Source: Adenanthera pavonina (taxonomy: Eukaryota > Streptophyta > Magnoliopsida > Fabales > Fabaceae). Taken from it: a DNA stretch of 64,000 nucleotides. The position numbers were made by a program, and so were the translations under genes. The notes beneath the pieces are model-generated. The model was not told the DNA's origin and did no database searches. It saw only the letters and a program-made list of their open reading frames with translations. This document shows positions 22,484-34,668 of this stretch, one piece after another (positions within the stretch are counted from its first letter, which is position 1; every line of letters begins with the position of its first letter). Location of the stretch: assembly GCA_026686845.1 (NCBI GenBank), contig JAIVEN010000037.1:1178001-1242000 (forward strand), given 5' to 3'.

Positions 22484-23122
22484 TATGAGAATTTTCAAAA
22501 TAAAAATGTGTCTCTTAAAGGATTCATGAATTGATGATGACTCTTGAGATGATTCATGGAAAATCACAAGATTCATAAAATATGAAAAGAAGTGACTTTT
22601 ACCTAGATTCATGAATCATTATAATGTATATATATTAATCATATGAAAGAAAATAATTTTTTGTTTAGATTCATGAATCATTACAATGTACATACATTGG
22701 TTAATGTATGCGTCCTTTTATTGAAAGAATCACATTGCTTCAAGAGGTGTCTTTCATTCCCTATAAATTGTCCACAATCTTCCATCATTCGAGAATTCTA
22801 ATTTTATTCATCCACACTTGTTTCAATAAATACAAACTCACTTGCCTTTATCTTTAGTATATAAAGGATAAAAAGCAAATTACCACTCTGTAAAAGCCAT
22901 TGTTGTCTAAACTTGAGTTTTGGAAGTACAGCACCTACTCAAGGGTCTTCATTGTATTCTACAGGAAATTTGTCACTTACCCAAGTTATACCCAAAATTT
23001 GAAAATTGGTGGGGGCGAATTAAACCTAAAGAAAAGTGTTATCTACACCTTGAAGACTTGTGTATAATCTTTTTCTTCAATCTCATTTTCTTCTACACTT
23101 TAAAGTTTCATCCCTTCTAGCA
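22484..23122 (+). repeat. 3' LTR of the copia element
   Basis: Counterpart of the 5' LTR. It begins TATGAGAATTTTC (5' LTR: TGTGAGAAAATTTTC) and ends CTTCTAGCA before the candidate duplication ACTAT. About 17 bp beyond the end also loosely resemble the sequence after the 5' LTR, so the exact 3' boundary has some uncertainty. Confidence 0.85.
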
Positions 23123-23127
23123 ACTAT

Positions 23128-25200
23128 TTCGTTAGACCTAATTTCATTAAAAGAAAACAATAAAACACAAGCGTGTTAAAGATTAGTATCTCAAATTGAA
23201 ATAGATAAGATCTAACTTCGTATAAGACAAAGTAGATTCTTGAAATATTTTACCACAATTTTTCCAAGTATATATGGAAAGCAGTGATAAAATTATTGAA
23301 CATGGAATAAATAACAAATCAGAATAGAAATAGCTTTAAGGACTACACTCGATTATTGTAATATCAAACATAGTTAATCTCAAACCTTATGAAGATTCAA
23401 GTCTCGTGTTGGCCAAATGGGAATCAGTAAATAATAAAAATGCTTCTTGGAGAGCACTCAAATGTTTATGGAAGTCACATGAATAGATTGTACGTTGAAT
23501 CAAGGAGTGGGTGTTTGGAATACTTTGAGAAGCGATTTGATGATTCATTGTTGAACTGAGATTTGATTGTTGGATGTGGATGTGTTGAGAGATGCCCTTC
23601 ATTGCTCCTTACCCACATTTTGGTTACTTTTCCCGCTTTTTCTACTGCCATTTACTTACTCATCCTTGCTCACTAAGTAATTAGAGTTTACAACAACTAT
23701 CTAGGGCTAAATCCCTTTCACTCTTGATCTACTAAAAGTTGGCTTATTTCGATTTTAGCCCAAACACTAATAATAACATTTTAAAATATTATAATAAATA
23801 CCTAATTATCTTATAATAAATTTTAGTCCGTAGAAGTACTTATATATATATCTTAAATTTTTTTAATTTTTAATATAACTTTTATAATGTATGGGCCTTT
23901 AGATGTAATTTTCCCATTTTTATTTTTATTTTGTTTTTTAGGGGACATAATTTTCCCACTCATGTATACGAAGTTTCATGGTTGTTAGCAAGTTGTGAAT
24001 TTAAATTGACATATGAGCTTTCATATACTTTTAATATATAAATAAATAAATACGTCAAAAGTGAGTAAAATTAATAGAAGTGGCCGAAAGCTTAACGGCT
24101 AATTAAGAATAGATTAATATATATGTATATATAATATATATAATTACACAAAAGCATTAAAGCTCTCTTATTGTCAATGTAAATTCACAAATGGTTCCAA
24201 TTTAAATATCTCTCTCTTTCTTATTGGCTCCAAATTTCAGGGCTTTGGTCTATCTATATGAATACACATGTAAAGGTTGTCGTAAAATTTTTTTTGACTT
24301 TGAGAAAAAAGTAAGGCAAAAAAGTAAGTTTTGTGTCCGTGGCTTAAAATATTTTAAATATTAATTTTCAGTTTATATGTACACACGCACGCACTCTATT
24401 ATATATCTTTGTATGAGATTTTTTTTTGGGGAACATTTCTATGATATACATATATATTGTACTTATAATTTGGATTTTTTCTCGTACACACTAGAAAATA
24501 ATCTTCATTTTAATTAAATTTTGATTGTGCAATTAACTTGGACAGCTTAAAATAATTTTGTAATTTTAATAAATATATAATTCAAAACCGTTCAAATCAA
24601 ATTGATGCTCATGATTAACTCAGGATGAGTATTTTTTTTTTCATTAAAAATGAGAGAATATTCCAAATCTCATTCAAACTCTTCGCTGCATTCAATGATA
24701 AGATGTGTTGAATCATTTACATGCCACACTCTGAGCATACAAAATTCTTGTGCAATACAAGACAAGAATAAGATATTTGACAAACAAGATTAAATTAATT
24801 TGTATATATAGATATTGAAGATAGGCAATATCTAATAAATATTTTAAAAAATGCTTGAGTCTTGAGCCACTTGTTTTTCACTTAACCTGAAGAAGCTTGA
24901 TTCTTTAGCTTGAAGAGGCCTATGCTCTTTTTTTTTTTTTTGGTATTATGCATATAATAAGATTTTTATATGCAGCATGATTTTATTTGCTAGATGTGTC
25001 ACTGTAAAGGCATAAAAGTACAAGATATGTGCACATGAAAGAGTCTTGTTTGCATGCATGGTTGGCAAAAAAAAAAACAAGGAAAAGAAGAGAAAGAGTT
25101 TATTATTATTATTATTGCTTGGCTTGTTGCCTCGCTCTGACATGTTTGTCTAAATAATAATTGAAAACAAGAAGCGCATGCGATGAACCAAAATTCTGAC
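23128..25200. other. Intergenic; nothing recognised
   Basis: AT-rich, with (TA)n-type tracts near 24118-24140 and a T-run near 24928. Short frames on the minus strand at 23387-23602 and 24946-25232 have no family resemblance. Confidence 0.4.
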
Positions 25201-25205
25201 GAGAA

Positions 25206-25278
25206 CGATCGCGATGGGACTCGAACCCACAATCTCCCGCTCCGGAGGCGAGCGCCTTATCCATTAGGCCACGCGATC
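25206..25278 (-). tRNA. tRNA-Arg (anticodon CCG)
   Basis: A 73-nt minus-strand tRNA: acceptor stem GATCGCG/CGCGATC with G discriminator, D-arm GGCCTAATGGATAAGGC (internal A-box), anticodon stem CTCGC/GCGGG around the loop CTCCGGA, and T-arm GGGTTCGAGTCCC (B-box). All stems pair. The CCG anticodon reads CGG codons. A TTTT tract about 12 nt past the 3' end can serve as Pol III terminator. No intron. Confidence 0.97.
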
Positions 25279-26258
25279 ACCAGTTTTCTCTAGTTCGATC
25301 AATAACATGGACTTAGAATTCAATGCTGATCTGAAGCTTCCTTATTGACTAACGACTGAAGAATATATTATATATAATATTTTTAAGACAAAATAAAAAA
25401 AGATATTAATGAATTATTTTCAAATTTATCATTTATAATTTATAAAATATATATTCAGAATATTTTCAATATTGAAAAGATCAAATTGTAACTTTGTTAA
25501 GCTTCAATAATAATTATTTTAAAAAATAATTTTTAAACCCCCTTAATATAATTATTACTTCTTATGGCTAATTAAATGGAATTTTCTGTTCACTTATATG
25601 GGGGATTTGAAGATTAATTAAGACAAGGGATCAGTAAGTTGTATAGATTTGAACAAGAGGAAAAAATTAAAAAGGAGAACAGAGAAATTATTTTAACTAA
25701 ACAGAACAGTTAGGTGTGTGTGCGTAAAGGTTCCAGTCAAGAAATGACTTTTCAGGCCGAAAAAAAGTTAAGAAATGACTTGTAATATGCTAAAATGTTA
25801 ATGCTAAAATTTAAAAAGCATAAAATGATGAATATACAGTTATTTCTTTTCCTGAATTTACAGTTATTCATAACTTAGAAATTTTATTTTCTTAAAGCCG
25901 AAGAAAATATATAGTTATTTATTTTTTTATTTATTACAATAATTCAAAATTTCAGTTGCAACTAATAACTATATATTTTCTTCAACAACGACATATATAT
26001 TTTTGTAAGCAAAATAAAAACAATGACATATTCTTAAAAAGATGGATAAAAAATTTGAAGTTAGTTATTGTATAGCTTAAAACAACATCTGTTCAATTTA
26101 AAAATATAATTTATCCATCAAAGATAAATATAGAACTGAAAACTATTAAAAAAATTACAAGATCGTGGAACAAAAAAAATAGTTTTAATATTTTGGATTA
26201 AAACAAAAATAAATAAGATTTTATTTTTGGTTGCAAGTAATGATACGTACATAGGTCA
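25279..26258. other. Intergenic; nothing recognised
   Basis: Very AT-rich spacer between the tRNA and the bHLH gene's promoter region. No repeat termini or coding frame seen. Confidence 0.4.
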
Positions 26259-26269
26259 GTCCCACATCG
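26259..26269 (+). promoter_or_regulatory. snRNA-type upstream sequence element (USE) match
   Basis: GTCCCACATCG is an exact match to RTCCCACATCG, the upstream element of plant snRNA genes. No clear TATA box at the expected distance and no known snRNA sequence follows. It may instead be part of the bHLH gene's promoter, about 530 bp before the start codon. Confidence 0.35.
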
Positions 26270-26481
26270 CCCGTAACTGCCTCCAACCTCCCCTGAATTA
26301 TCTCAACCTACAAAGGAACACGAGGCTCTCTGAACAACGTCGGTTTATGTAGTTTTCTTTCTCAATTTAATTATAAGCTCCATTCCTATTCCTCACTCTA
26401 GTCTCCTTCAGTCTTCCTCTTCACTCACAAACTAACTCACACCCCAATCATATCCTCTCCTACTCAGCTTCTCCTTGCACA

Positions 26482-26482
26482 C

Positions 26483-26514
<32 letters not shown>

Positions 26515-26516
26515 AA
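26482..26516 (+). repeat. (CT)n tract in the bHLH 5' leader
   Basis: A run of CT units in the pyrimidine-rich leader upstream of the bHLH start codon, a common feature of plant 5' UTRs and promoters. Confidence 0.75.
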
Positions 26517-26559
26517 GATTTTCTCGTATCTTTCCGTAAGATTCTTCTGTACATTTCCC

Positions 26560-26769
26560 GTGTGAGTATCTCTCTTCATACACGTACACTACTTCTTTAA
26601 GCTTCATTCACTTCTCTTTAGCATCTGCACACACACACACATATATATATGGTTCTATTTTTGGTGTGATGTTTAGTCTGGTGTCATGTGAAACATCAGA
26701 TACGACATTTTGAAGTAAAGGTGATTGATTCATAGGTTTCTGCTAAAACTATGCTGTTCATTTTGCAGG
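26560..26769 (+). other. Probable leader intron of the bHLH gene
   Basis: A donor-like GTGAGTATCT at about 26560 and an acceptor ATTTTGCAG ending at 26769 would remove about 210 nt from the 5' leader and leave 20 nt before the start codon. Read from consensus only. Confidence 0.5.
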
Positions 26770-26789
26770 TTTCGTAGCGAGTAATTAAG

Positions 26790-28731
26790 ATGGCTCTGGC
26801 CTCGTACTTCAACTGGGAAAGTAGTCTTCAAGCTGATCTGAACTTGGAAGCGAGTATCTTCCATGAAGCAACACCACCAGAAGAAGTTCTAGTTGCGCCT
26901 GATTATAACTACCCCCACCCCTTCCTTCCATATTATTATAACTCACTTGATCCAAATACCTCCTATCTCGATCCCTATAGTAATCTTCTTTACCCTCATG
27001 ACCTTCTTCCCTATGACCCCTTCATATATGAGAAAAATCAGTATGACGGCCTCCTTCCATGTCCAAAACGGCAGAAGTACTTGTCGTATGATCAGAGTAT
27101 GATGATGGACGTTATTGCACCAGTGAATCGTTTCGTTGATGGGAATATTACTGTGCCGAACGTTGCAGAGTTTTATGATAAAGGTGCGGTGGGAAATGCA
27201 GAAGGTGGAATCGGGGAAGAAGGAAGGAAGAAGGATGAGAAGAGGACGGTATCGGCGCAGAGCATGGCGGCGAGGGAGCGGAGGAGGAAGATAACGGAGA
27301 AGACGCAAGAGCTAGGGAGGCTGGTTCCTGGTGGCTCAAAGATGAACACAGCTGAGATGCTTCAAGCTGCTGCTAAGTATGTCAATTACTTGAAGGCCCA
27401 AGTTGGGATGCTTCAACTCATGAACACACTTCAGGTACTCATGATTCATCCTTAATTACACTCAATCACACACACACACTTGTCACAAATGAGGTTTTGG
27501 TACTTGATAGTTTTTAGAGTAAACAACCAATCTTGATATATATATATATATATATTGCGAGTTATATGTTTAGTCAGCTTAAATCAGTGTACCTTAACAT
27601 AATGTTCATTATATAATTGAATTTAATTAAGTATAATGACATTTAAGTGAGGATGATGTGCATGCATGACACTTCAAAACTGTTTCTTGCAATATTCTTA
27701 ATCATTGGTGGTTGTTGAGAAACGCTGCTTTTCAATTTCACTATTGATATATTTCTGTTGTAATTTTTTCTTGCATTTTTCATATTACTTTTTTTTTTGT
27801 GTGTTCCTTCTGAAATTTAGCTTAATGTTGATAAACATTTGGTCATTATTTATTTGAGTTTTTTATTATTAAAATCATGTTTTAAGGTTGTCTAACTAGC
27901 TATCATTTAAGAATATTATTTGGTCTGGTATAATGTGTCCATAGCTATAGGCTATAGCCTCAGTAAATATTTAAAACTAAATTGTTATTGGATTGGAATG
28001 AATAAAATATGTTTCAGTTGCTTGCCTCTTATAAATACTAAGGTGTCATGAAAAGTTAATTAATTAATTAGTAGATCTATGTGGGGGAGAGATTTGAGGA
28101 AGCAGTTAATAGGGTGAGAGTATATTATATTAAGTTAATCCGAGACTTTAGGAACAAGAGTGTAATGTAATTATAATTATAATATATATATATATATAGT
28201 TAAATAGTTATATAGTTACGCAACCGTTATGCATATAACTCTCCAATTGTATTCTTCAGTTGGGAATATTCCCTCTACTTGTGCTGCATCTTATTGCTAA
28301 TATACTATCGGCAAATGTTTAATAATTAATATTTAATTTCCCTTGTCTACTACACACAAACATGTTTTTAAAATTAAAACTAAAATTAAAGTCATCATCT
28401 CAAGACTGTTCAAAAATAAAGTTTAACACTTTATTCAGGGCATCGTCCATTTCATTATGAACTTGAATTATTGCTTTTTCTTTTTCTTATTGCACACCTT
28501 AAAATTGGTATAATTTCGCAGGAAGAGAAGGGACTCAGTGCAAGTGAAGATATGAAGAAGCTGCTCACTTCTCCAGTTGTAGAAGAGAAGATGTACCTTG
28601 AAGAGCAGTGCTTTGTTCCAAAAGAATTTCTCACCACTTTGACCAGTCATAAAGATATTCAATCAACACCTTCCATCCTTAATGATCTTAATCGCTTGAT
28701 TTCTACAGACAATGGGCTTAAAGAACAGTGA
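26790..28731 (+). CDS. bHLH transcription factor, bHLH52/53-like
   Basis: Two exons, 26790-27434 and 28522-28731, joined in phase 0, encode 284 residues. The N-terminal half is rich in Tyr, Pro and Asp. The bHLH lies at about 155-205: basic region AQSMAARERRRKI, helix 1 TEKTQELGRL, loop VPGGSKMN, helix 2 TAEMLQAAAKYVNYLKAQV. This pattern and the C-terminal exon resemble Arabidopsis bHLH52/bHLH53. The basic region keeps the Glu of E-box readers but has Met where canonical E-box binders have His, and Lys in place of the last Arg, so its DNA preference may differ. Nuclear DNA-binding regulator; targets are not visible. The start is the first ATG after the leader acceptor. The single intron of about 1.1 kb directly follows the bHLH domain. 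Confidence 0.9.
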
Positions 28732-29164
28732 CTATAGATCTTGCTCTTTCTGCTCCGTCCGTCACATGTTTCTGCTGCTGTTGTTGTTGTTGTTTATCTA
28801 ATTTTCATGTATCCCATAGAAACGGCCCGTTTTGCATTGGCCGATAGGTTCAGTTAGTACATGGTACAGCTAGAAAGGAACATCTTTTTTTTTTTGGGTC
28901 GAATAAAGGAAAGGAACATCTTTTTCCTTCTTTGTCTTGGAAATAATCAGTAATTCTTCTTTGACATATTAGATTTGACCACGAACATATTTGCAGATTA
29001 ATCATTTGACACTAGGAAAAGTACATATGCTTCGACGCAGGAGATAGAAAGACACAATATCTCCAAACTCGTCTTTCTTTCTTTCTTTCCTACAGGATAG
29101 TGCAGCTATTGGAAATGATCCAAATATATGAAACCTTCCTCATGAGAATCTTAGAATAAGGCAT

Positions 29165-32100
29165 TCATGAAGATTCTTTAGGTGTACCAGATTGTAATGC
29201 CCATTCAGTCCATGATCCATCATACACTGCAACATCAGACTTTCCAAGACGATGGAGGCCCTGAAAATAACGGAGAACAATGAAACAAAGAATGGACCAA
29301 TAACAATTTCCGCGTTTTTTCTTATGCTTCTAAAGAAAGCTTTAATAAATGAAAGATTGAGGGAGAGAAAGTCTCATTCTCATGTTTGAACGATGAAGAA
29401 AAGCAAGAAAATCAAAGGATAGCAAATGGTTAAAGGATGATTTTCTTTCCTCTTATTTTAGATGTTTTAAACAAGGAAATGGAATGCTGAAGGAAAGAGA
29501 TTGATTATTTCGTTTCTCACAGAAGATTCTCCAAATTGCTAAAATTTAGAAACAAATAGGTTAGAGTGTACCGCCAACAAAAACACTACCTAACAAATTC
29601 TTATCTTTTTCCCTTCCATCGCATTGGATACATAACATACAAGTATACATAAAGGAGGTAACTTTCCCCTTCTTCCTTTCCCCCTTTCATTTCTCAAAGC
29701 AAAGAATTTCATTTCACGCATCAAGTTTAGAGAGAGAGAGAGAGAGAGAGAGTACCAATATAAGAATGCAAGCAGTTACGCCAGTGCCACATGAAGTCAA
29801 AACTGGGCCATCCAACGAGATACCTGCATTTCAGTAGGGATGTAAGGTAGCTAGTATTAATCCCAACTATGTCACAAGAGTTTCACACCTTCTTGATCAA
29901 ATCGCTTCTTAAGTTCATCTGCTGGTAACAACCTCTGTGAAGTATCCAATAACTGCAAGTAAAATCAAACACCATTGGTATATGCATACAAACACACCAC
30001 ACAGTTGTCAGTTAAAACAAAACATCAATGATCCAAGGAAGCAGGAAGAAGATTCCAGTCCCTCAGGATTAATCCAATATAGTTAGGAGAACTTAATAAT
30101 AGTAGGTAACATACAGAACAAACTTTAATGATTCCAAGCATGATTACTCCCTCAAGTTTCACCCATTACTTGTCTTTTAGAGCCCTCATAATGCCATGCT
30201 AACTAGGATGTTTAAGTTGCCATCTCATGATTTATTGATGTAGATATGAATATCAAGATTCAATTTATGCTTCTCAACAATATCCTCTCTTAAGATTTAA
30301 TCTAAGGCCAAAAAAGAAACACCTTTGGATCTTTTTCCTTCTGGGTGATCAAGACAAGATGGACATGACCATATGCTGTACCTGGAAAAAAGGAATGCAC
30401 TTGCTTCCAGGTATATGACCACTTTGGATCCCCTCTCGTGGTTCTGGTGCTACTCCATCAAACCTGCCGGAGGATAAAAACTCCATAATATGACAATCAT
30501 CACCAAGCACAAATAGAAATTTCCCAAAGAGAGAAAAATTTAATCAAAGCAAAAGAAAACAAAGTAAGCACAGGAAATCATCTGCAATAAAGAAATAAAA
30601 GAGACACCCATAAGTGAGATTTTCCAATCAAGTTCATGCACCAAACAACCAACTAAAGCTATATATATCAAACGGTTTAAACAAAACAGGAGGGTCCTTG
30701 TCACCATATACAGGGACATCATGTGCAAATGTACAAGTAACCTAAAGGGAATGTATAATACCTGGGTTTTGATCTTGCATCTATGTGTTGGTAGTTTTTT
30801 TCCTCAATGTTTCTCTTTACCTAAAGAGAGGGGAAAGAGAAGAAACAAAGGAAATATTTGAAATACAAAATATTAATAGGATAAAAGTTACATATTTGAA
30901 AATATTCGAAATACAAAATATTAATAGGCACCTCTTGATATTTATAGACCAATCATCTCAAGAGACTACACTATTGCCTGACAATACCACAAAATACCTT
31001 TAAAACTCAAAGGTGATTCAACCTTTCAAATAATAATTACCGCTTGAATAGTAGATGTCTTTAGTATATTCATAATTTATATACAATTTCAAATTCTTAA
31101 TCAAACCATTATCATGATACTCATATTACACAAAGATGCCAAACTAATAAACACAGTGGAATCGTTTTGAGATATACTCCCTCCGATCCCTATTATAAGA
31201 TGTTTTTAACTACTGCACGTGGATTAAGAAAAGTTAGTTATAGTCTAAAATTGATGAAAAAAAATTCTAACATTCCCATTTTGCCCTTAAGGAGAGAATA
31301 AAAATATATTAAATTAATAATGATGGTAGGAGGAAAGAGAAGTTAATTGAGACTTGTAATGAAAGCATTCAATAGGGATAAAATTGAGACTAAAATTAAA
31401 TTTATTACTTAACATCTTATATTTTGGACCAGACAAATTTTTTAAATAACACCCTATAATAGGGACCGGAGGGAGTATAGATCTCTATCTCAAACACAGC
31501 CCAATAAAGGTATTCCTGTGAGCATATTTTAGGACCATGCTGATATCCGGCACCTGGACTCATGTATTATTTCTCAAATGCATCAACATTGGCGGTAACA
31601 GATAAGATTGTGGTCATTTTTCTTATAGCAATTAATAAGCTTTTAATAATCTTTATGTTTTTACAGACACAACCATAAGGACACAGCAATTCATCATTTA
31701 ACAATTGGCACAAAAACAGGGGAAAAATCCTTCATTTAACAATTGGATTCAGAGTAACAAATTACAATTTCCTGATACTACAAACCATTACCTTCATTAC
31801 ATTAACAAATTTTGGTCTCTATTACCTGCTGATATTTATATAACCACTGATCACTATTCACTATTAATCATGCTGATGTATTTTAATCAAGCTGTTTAAT
31901 GCTTGAAGGCATCTAGCAGCGTCAACACCTCATATAAAGAAAGGAACACTTTCTTATATGCCTTTCCTTGCAAATTCTTGAGCAATCAGCAGCATTTTGG
32001 GGATTTATATTTGAAACAGTACATCACTTAAAGAATGAAACGCACCTGTTCCAGGGACCAAACAAGATGTGGCCGAAATTTAGTCCGAAATGTGATTGGG

Positions 32101-34668
32101 CCAAACTGAACAGAAATGCAAGTTAGAAGAGAAATACATTTAAATTTCGTTCTGAAATTATGAAGGATACAAATGTCTTCATCAAATCTGGGGACACTGA
32201 CTGCATTTGGTGTTCAACATTCAGGATTTGTTTATCAATCTTTCATTGTTTTGGGCTCATAGTTTTGACATTTCAAAAGTGCAGAACAAAATTGACTCAG
32301 AAAATTTAAGTTTAGCACTGAATTGGGGTATTTAAAGAAGCCCTTAAGAAATAGTTCTAGGTCAGATAAGTCTGAACCTCTGAGTTCAACATATAGATTT
32401 AGGCCCCCAGGTCCAGATGGTACCATCTGTCAATTCTCATCTTAATCAATACATTCAAGAGGTAACCAGTAACCAACAAAAAGAGAAAAGAAAGCACTTA
32501 AGATAAATGAATCGAGGTCCATCATAAGAGAGAGAGAGAGTCAGAAACTACTACGAACAGACAAACAAAAGCAGCATGCAACTAAAAGGGTGAACTCTAT
32601 AAATAACAAAAAATTCCACAATAGATCTTGTGGGGGAAAAAATCAAAACAATTCAACGAATACAAGCCTCGAAGGTCGTTTGCACCTAAAACAATGGAAA
32701 AGAAAAGACATATGATATCAAGATAGGTTGAGTAATTGGGAACTTACTGACTGTCCCTGATATAATTTCTCTACTGCCTCAGCCGCAGCACTGGCTTTTA
32801 ATGCAGCATCACTAGAAGCACTAGTTTCAATGTCATATCCTGATGCACACCATCTTGGCAGTCCACCATCTAATACCCAAACTTTGTCATGCCCAAACAC
32901 TCGGAACATCCTTTTAATCATCAACAGGGGAGAGTGATATTAATTATAGGCTAATAGCTACATAGAAAAGTTCATTCCAGTCGAGTTACTAGAAGTACTT
33001 CTTACAACATCATCACTTACCACCAGACACGAGCTGCACTGAATATTCCTTTGCCATCATAAACAACCACTCTATCTGTGTTTGCTATATTTAAAGCAGA
33101 CACAGCAGCAGCAAAAGCTTCCTCTGATGGCAACATGTGTGGCAACTAATACATGTAAAAATTCTTATATCAGCTATAATTGGGACACAGATTGAATTAG
33201 ATGACAGAAGAAAAAGCTAACTTCTGTAAACATGGAAGTACTTCCTACCATGAAAGTTTTTTCAATAATGAGATAACCCTCTGTTGCAGAAAGTCTTAAG
33301 GCTAATGTTATAGTTTCTCTACAATATAAAGGCATAGATAAAATGTAAGATAGCAGCATTTTCCAGTGAAACGAACTTAGTTTAATATTACAAAAAAATA
33401 TAATTTAAATAATTAAATTTAGAAAATAAAAATGACACACAGAAAAACGACAAATAAAGAGTTTCAAGGGTCCAGATTGCAAACTATTGTCAATCAAAAG
33501 GATGAAGGTATATCAGCTGACATTGGTTCTAAAGCACCCCTTAAATTGCAAGGTATTAGTTTGCACTACCTCATATTCAAGGTGTTTTACCCAAAAAAGC
33601 TGTTATTCACTTTTAGTTTCCAGTTCCTTTCCACGGTTTCCTTTCTTTTAATTCTATTACCACAGGAACAATTGTTTTCTTTTTATGCTAAATTTATACT
33701 TCAAAAGAAGAGAGACTAACTCACATCTGTAGCTTGATCTGCTATTCTGTCTATGTCAAAGAAAAGGGCCCCAGGAATGTGAGCAGCCTGTTGCAAATGG
33801 TTTTACACAATAGACATGGTCAAAAGGTGGACAGGTGAACGAATCAATATATAATATAAAAGCAAAATATTTTTTCCTCTTACTTCACTGCAAGTCTAGG
33901 AATATGTGCTGAGCCAAAAACCATTTAAATATCCATGCAATATGCACCAGGCAACGCTAGTTGTAAAACAATAACAAGAAAGTACATCCCATTTACACAA
34001 TATACCATCATTTGTTGAGAATTTTAAATCATGCCTTATATTCTTGAATTGGGTTCCTTTGCTCATCTGGCATGTACCAGGATGCATCCAGCACCTGAGC
34101 ATGATAGAAAAGACAAGTATTAGCACTCACCTGCATAAAGACCATATAAACTTGTGCCATTCTTATTACTTGTATAGTATTAATAGTTCGAAGAAGAATT
34201 TTTAAGGGATCATCCCTTAATATGACACTAGTAACATTTTAGTATTATCCTACATTTCTGCCGCAAAGATATAGACTTATGTATCTTCAGATTGCTTAGT
34301 AACTTGTTCTTGAGCAGTTTATGTTGTTGTTAATCTCTGCTCTCAATGTATTAAAAATAAAAGAAAGGTTAAAAAGATTGGAGAATATTTATCTCCAGTC
34401 CCTAAGTTCAGCCAACTACTAATTCAACAATTTCGAACATCTCTGGATATGGAGTTTGCTGTGCACATAAACCCAAGAGAAACAAAAATGGGAGAAGTAG
34501 CAGCAAGCAACAAGAAGAAAAAGTAGAATATCAAAAGTAAGTAAAGGCACCAATAGGTTAGCAATAAATGCAAAGTACCTTCATGTCAGGGTCCTTAAGG
34601 TTAGCAGAGAGCCAATCCACACTAACAACTGGTTCATCCGTAGAAACAGATTGTATTGAATAAGCCAT
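29165..34668 (-). CDS. Thiosulfate/3-mercaptopyruvate sulfurtransferase (two rhodanese domains)
   Basis: Eleven coding exons: 34668-34579, 34094-34035, 33787-33725, 33145-33021, 32910-32748, 32105-32046, 30820-30762, 30463-30382, 29952-29889, 29823-29756 and 29260-29165. All join in frame to 309 residues. The enzyme transfers sulfur from 3-mercaptopyruvate or thiosulfate to an acceptor. The N-terminal rhodanese domain contains DGKGIFSAARVW (from residue 101) and MFRVFGHDKVWVLDGG. The second holds the active-site loop CGTGVT with catalytic Cys267, then YDGSWTEW. It matches Arabidopsis STR1/STR2. The 5' exon (ending 35327) has no ATG, so translation should start inside the next exon, giving a form without a transit peptide, probably cytosolic. 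The frame stays open upstream of this ATG to the acceptor, so a longer form from another first exon is possible. Intron 2 of the coding part has a GC donor. Confidence 0.95.
29729..29752. repeat. (GA)n microsatellite next to a splice donor
   Basis: About 12 AG units directly downstream (minus strand CT repeat) of the donor GTACT at 29755 in the sulfurtransferase gene. Length changes would alter the first intron bases after the donor. Confidence 0.85.
31177..31475. mobile_element. Stowaway-type MITE in a sulfurtransferase intron
   Basis: A 299-bp element whose ends read CTCCCTCCGATCCCTATTAT and (reverse complement of the right end) CTCCCTCCGGTCCCTATTAT, flanked by the dinucleotide TA on both sides (31175-31176 and 31476-31477). 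CTCCCTCCG ends with TA target duplication define Stowaway elements (Tc1/mariner). No coding capacity. Confidence 0.93.

Larger units (their letters stand above)
19093..23122 (+). mobile_element. Ty1/copia retrotransposon, internally deleted, with two LTRs
   Basis: An element of about 4.0 kb. LTRs at 19093-19733 and 22484-23122 start TG/TA and end CA, and a candidate 5-bp target duplication ACTAT flanks them (19088-19092 and 23123-23127). A purine-rich GGTAGGGGA lies directly before the 3' LTR. Internally there are gag, zinc-knuckle, protease and RNase H remains, all with stops or frameshifts. Integrase and most of the reverse transcriptase are missing between about 20965 and 21440. I saw no standard initiator-Met primer-binding site after the 5' LTR. 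The element cannot move on its own. Confidence 0.88.

Noticed and set aside
23123..23150. A longer LTR boundary, because about 17 bp after each LTR loosely match (TAGGCTTAATTTC versus TAGACCTAATTTC)
   Set aside because: CA ends plus an exact ACTAT on both outer sides give a better boundary, though I keep some doubt.
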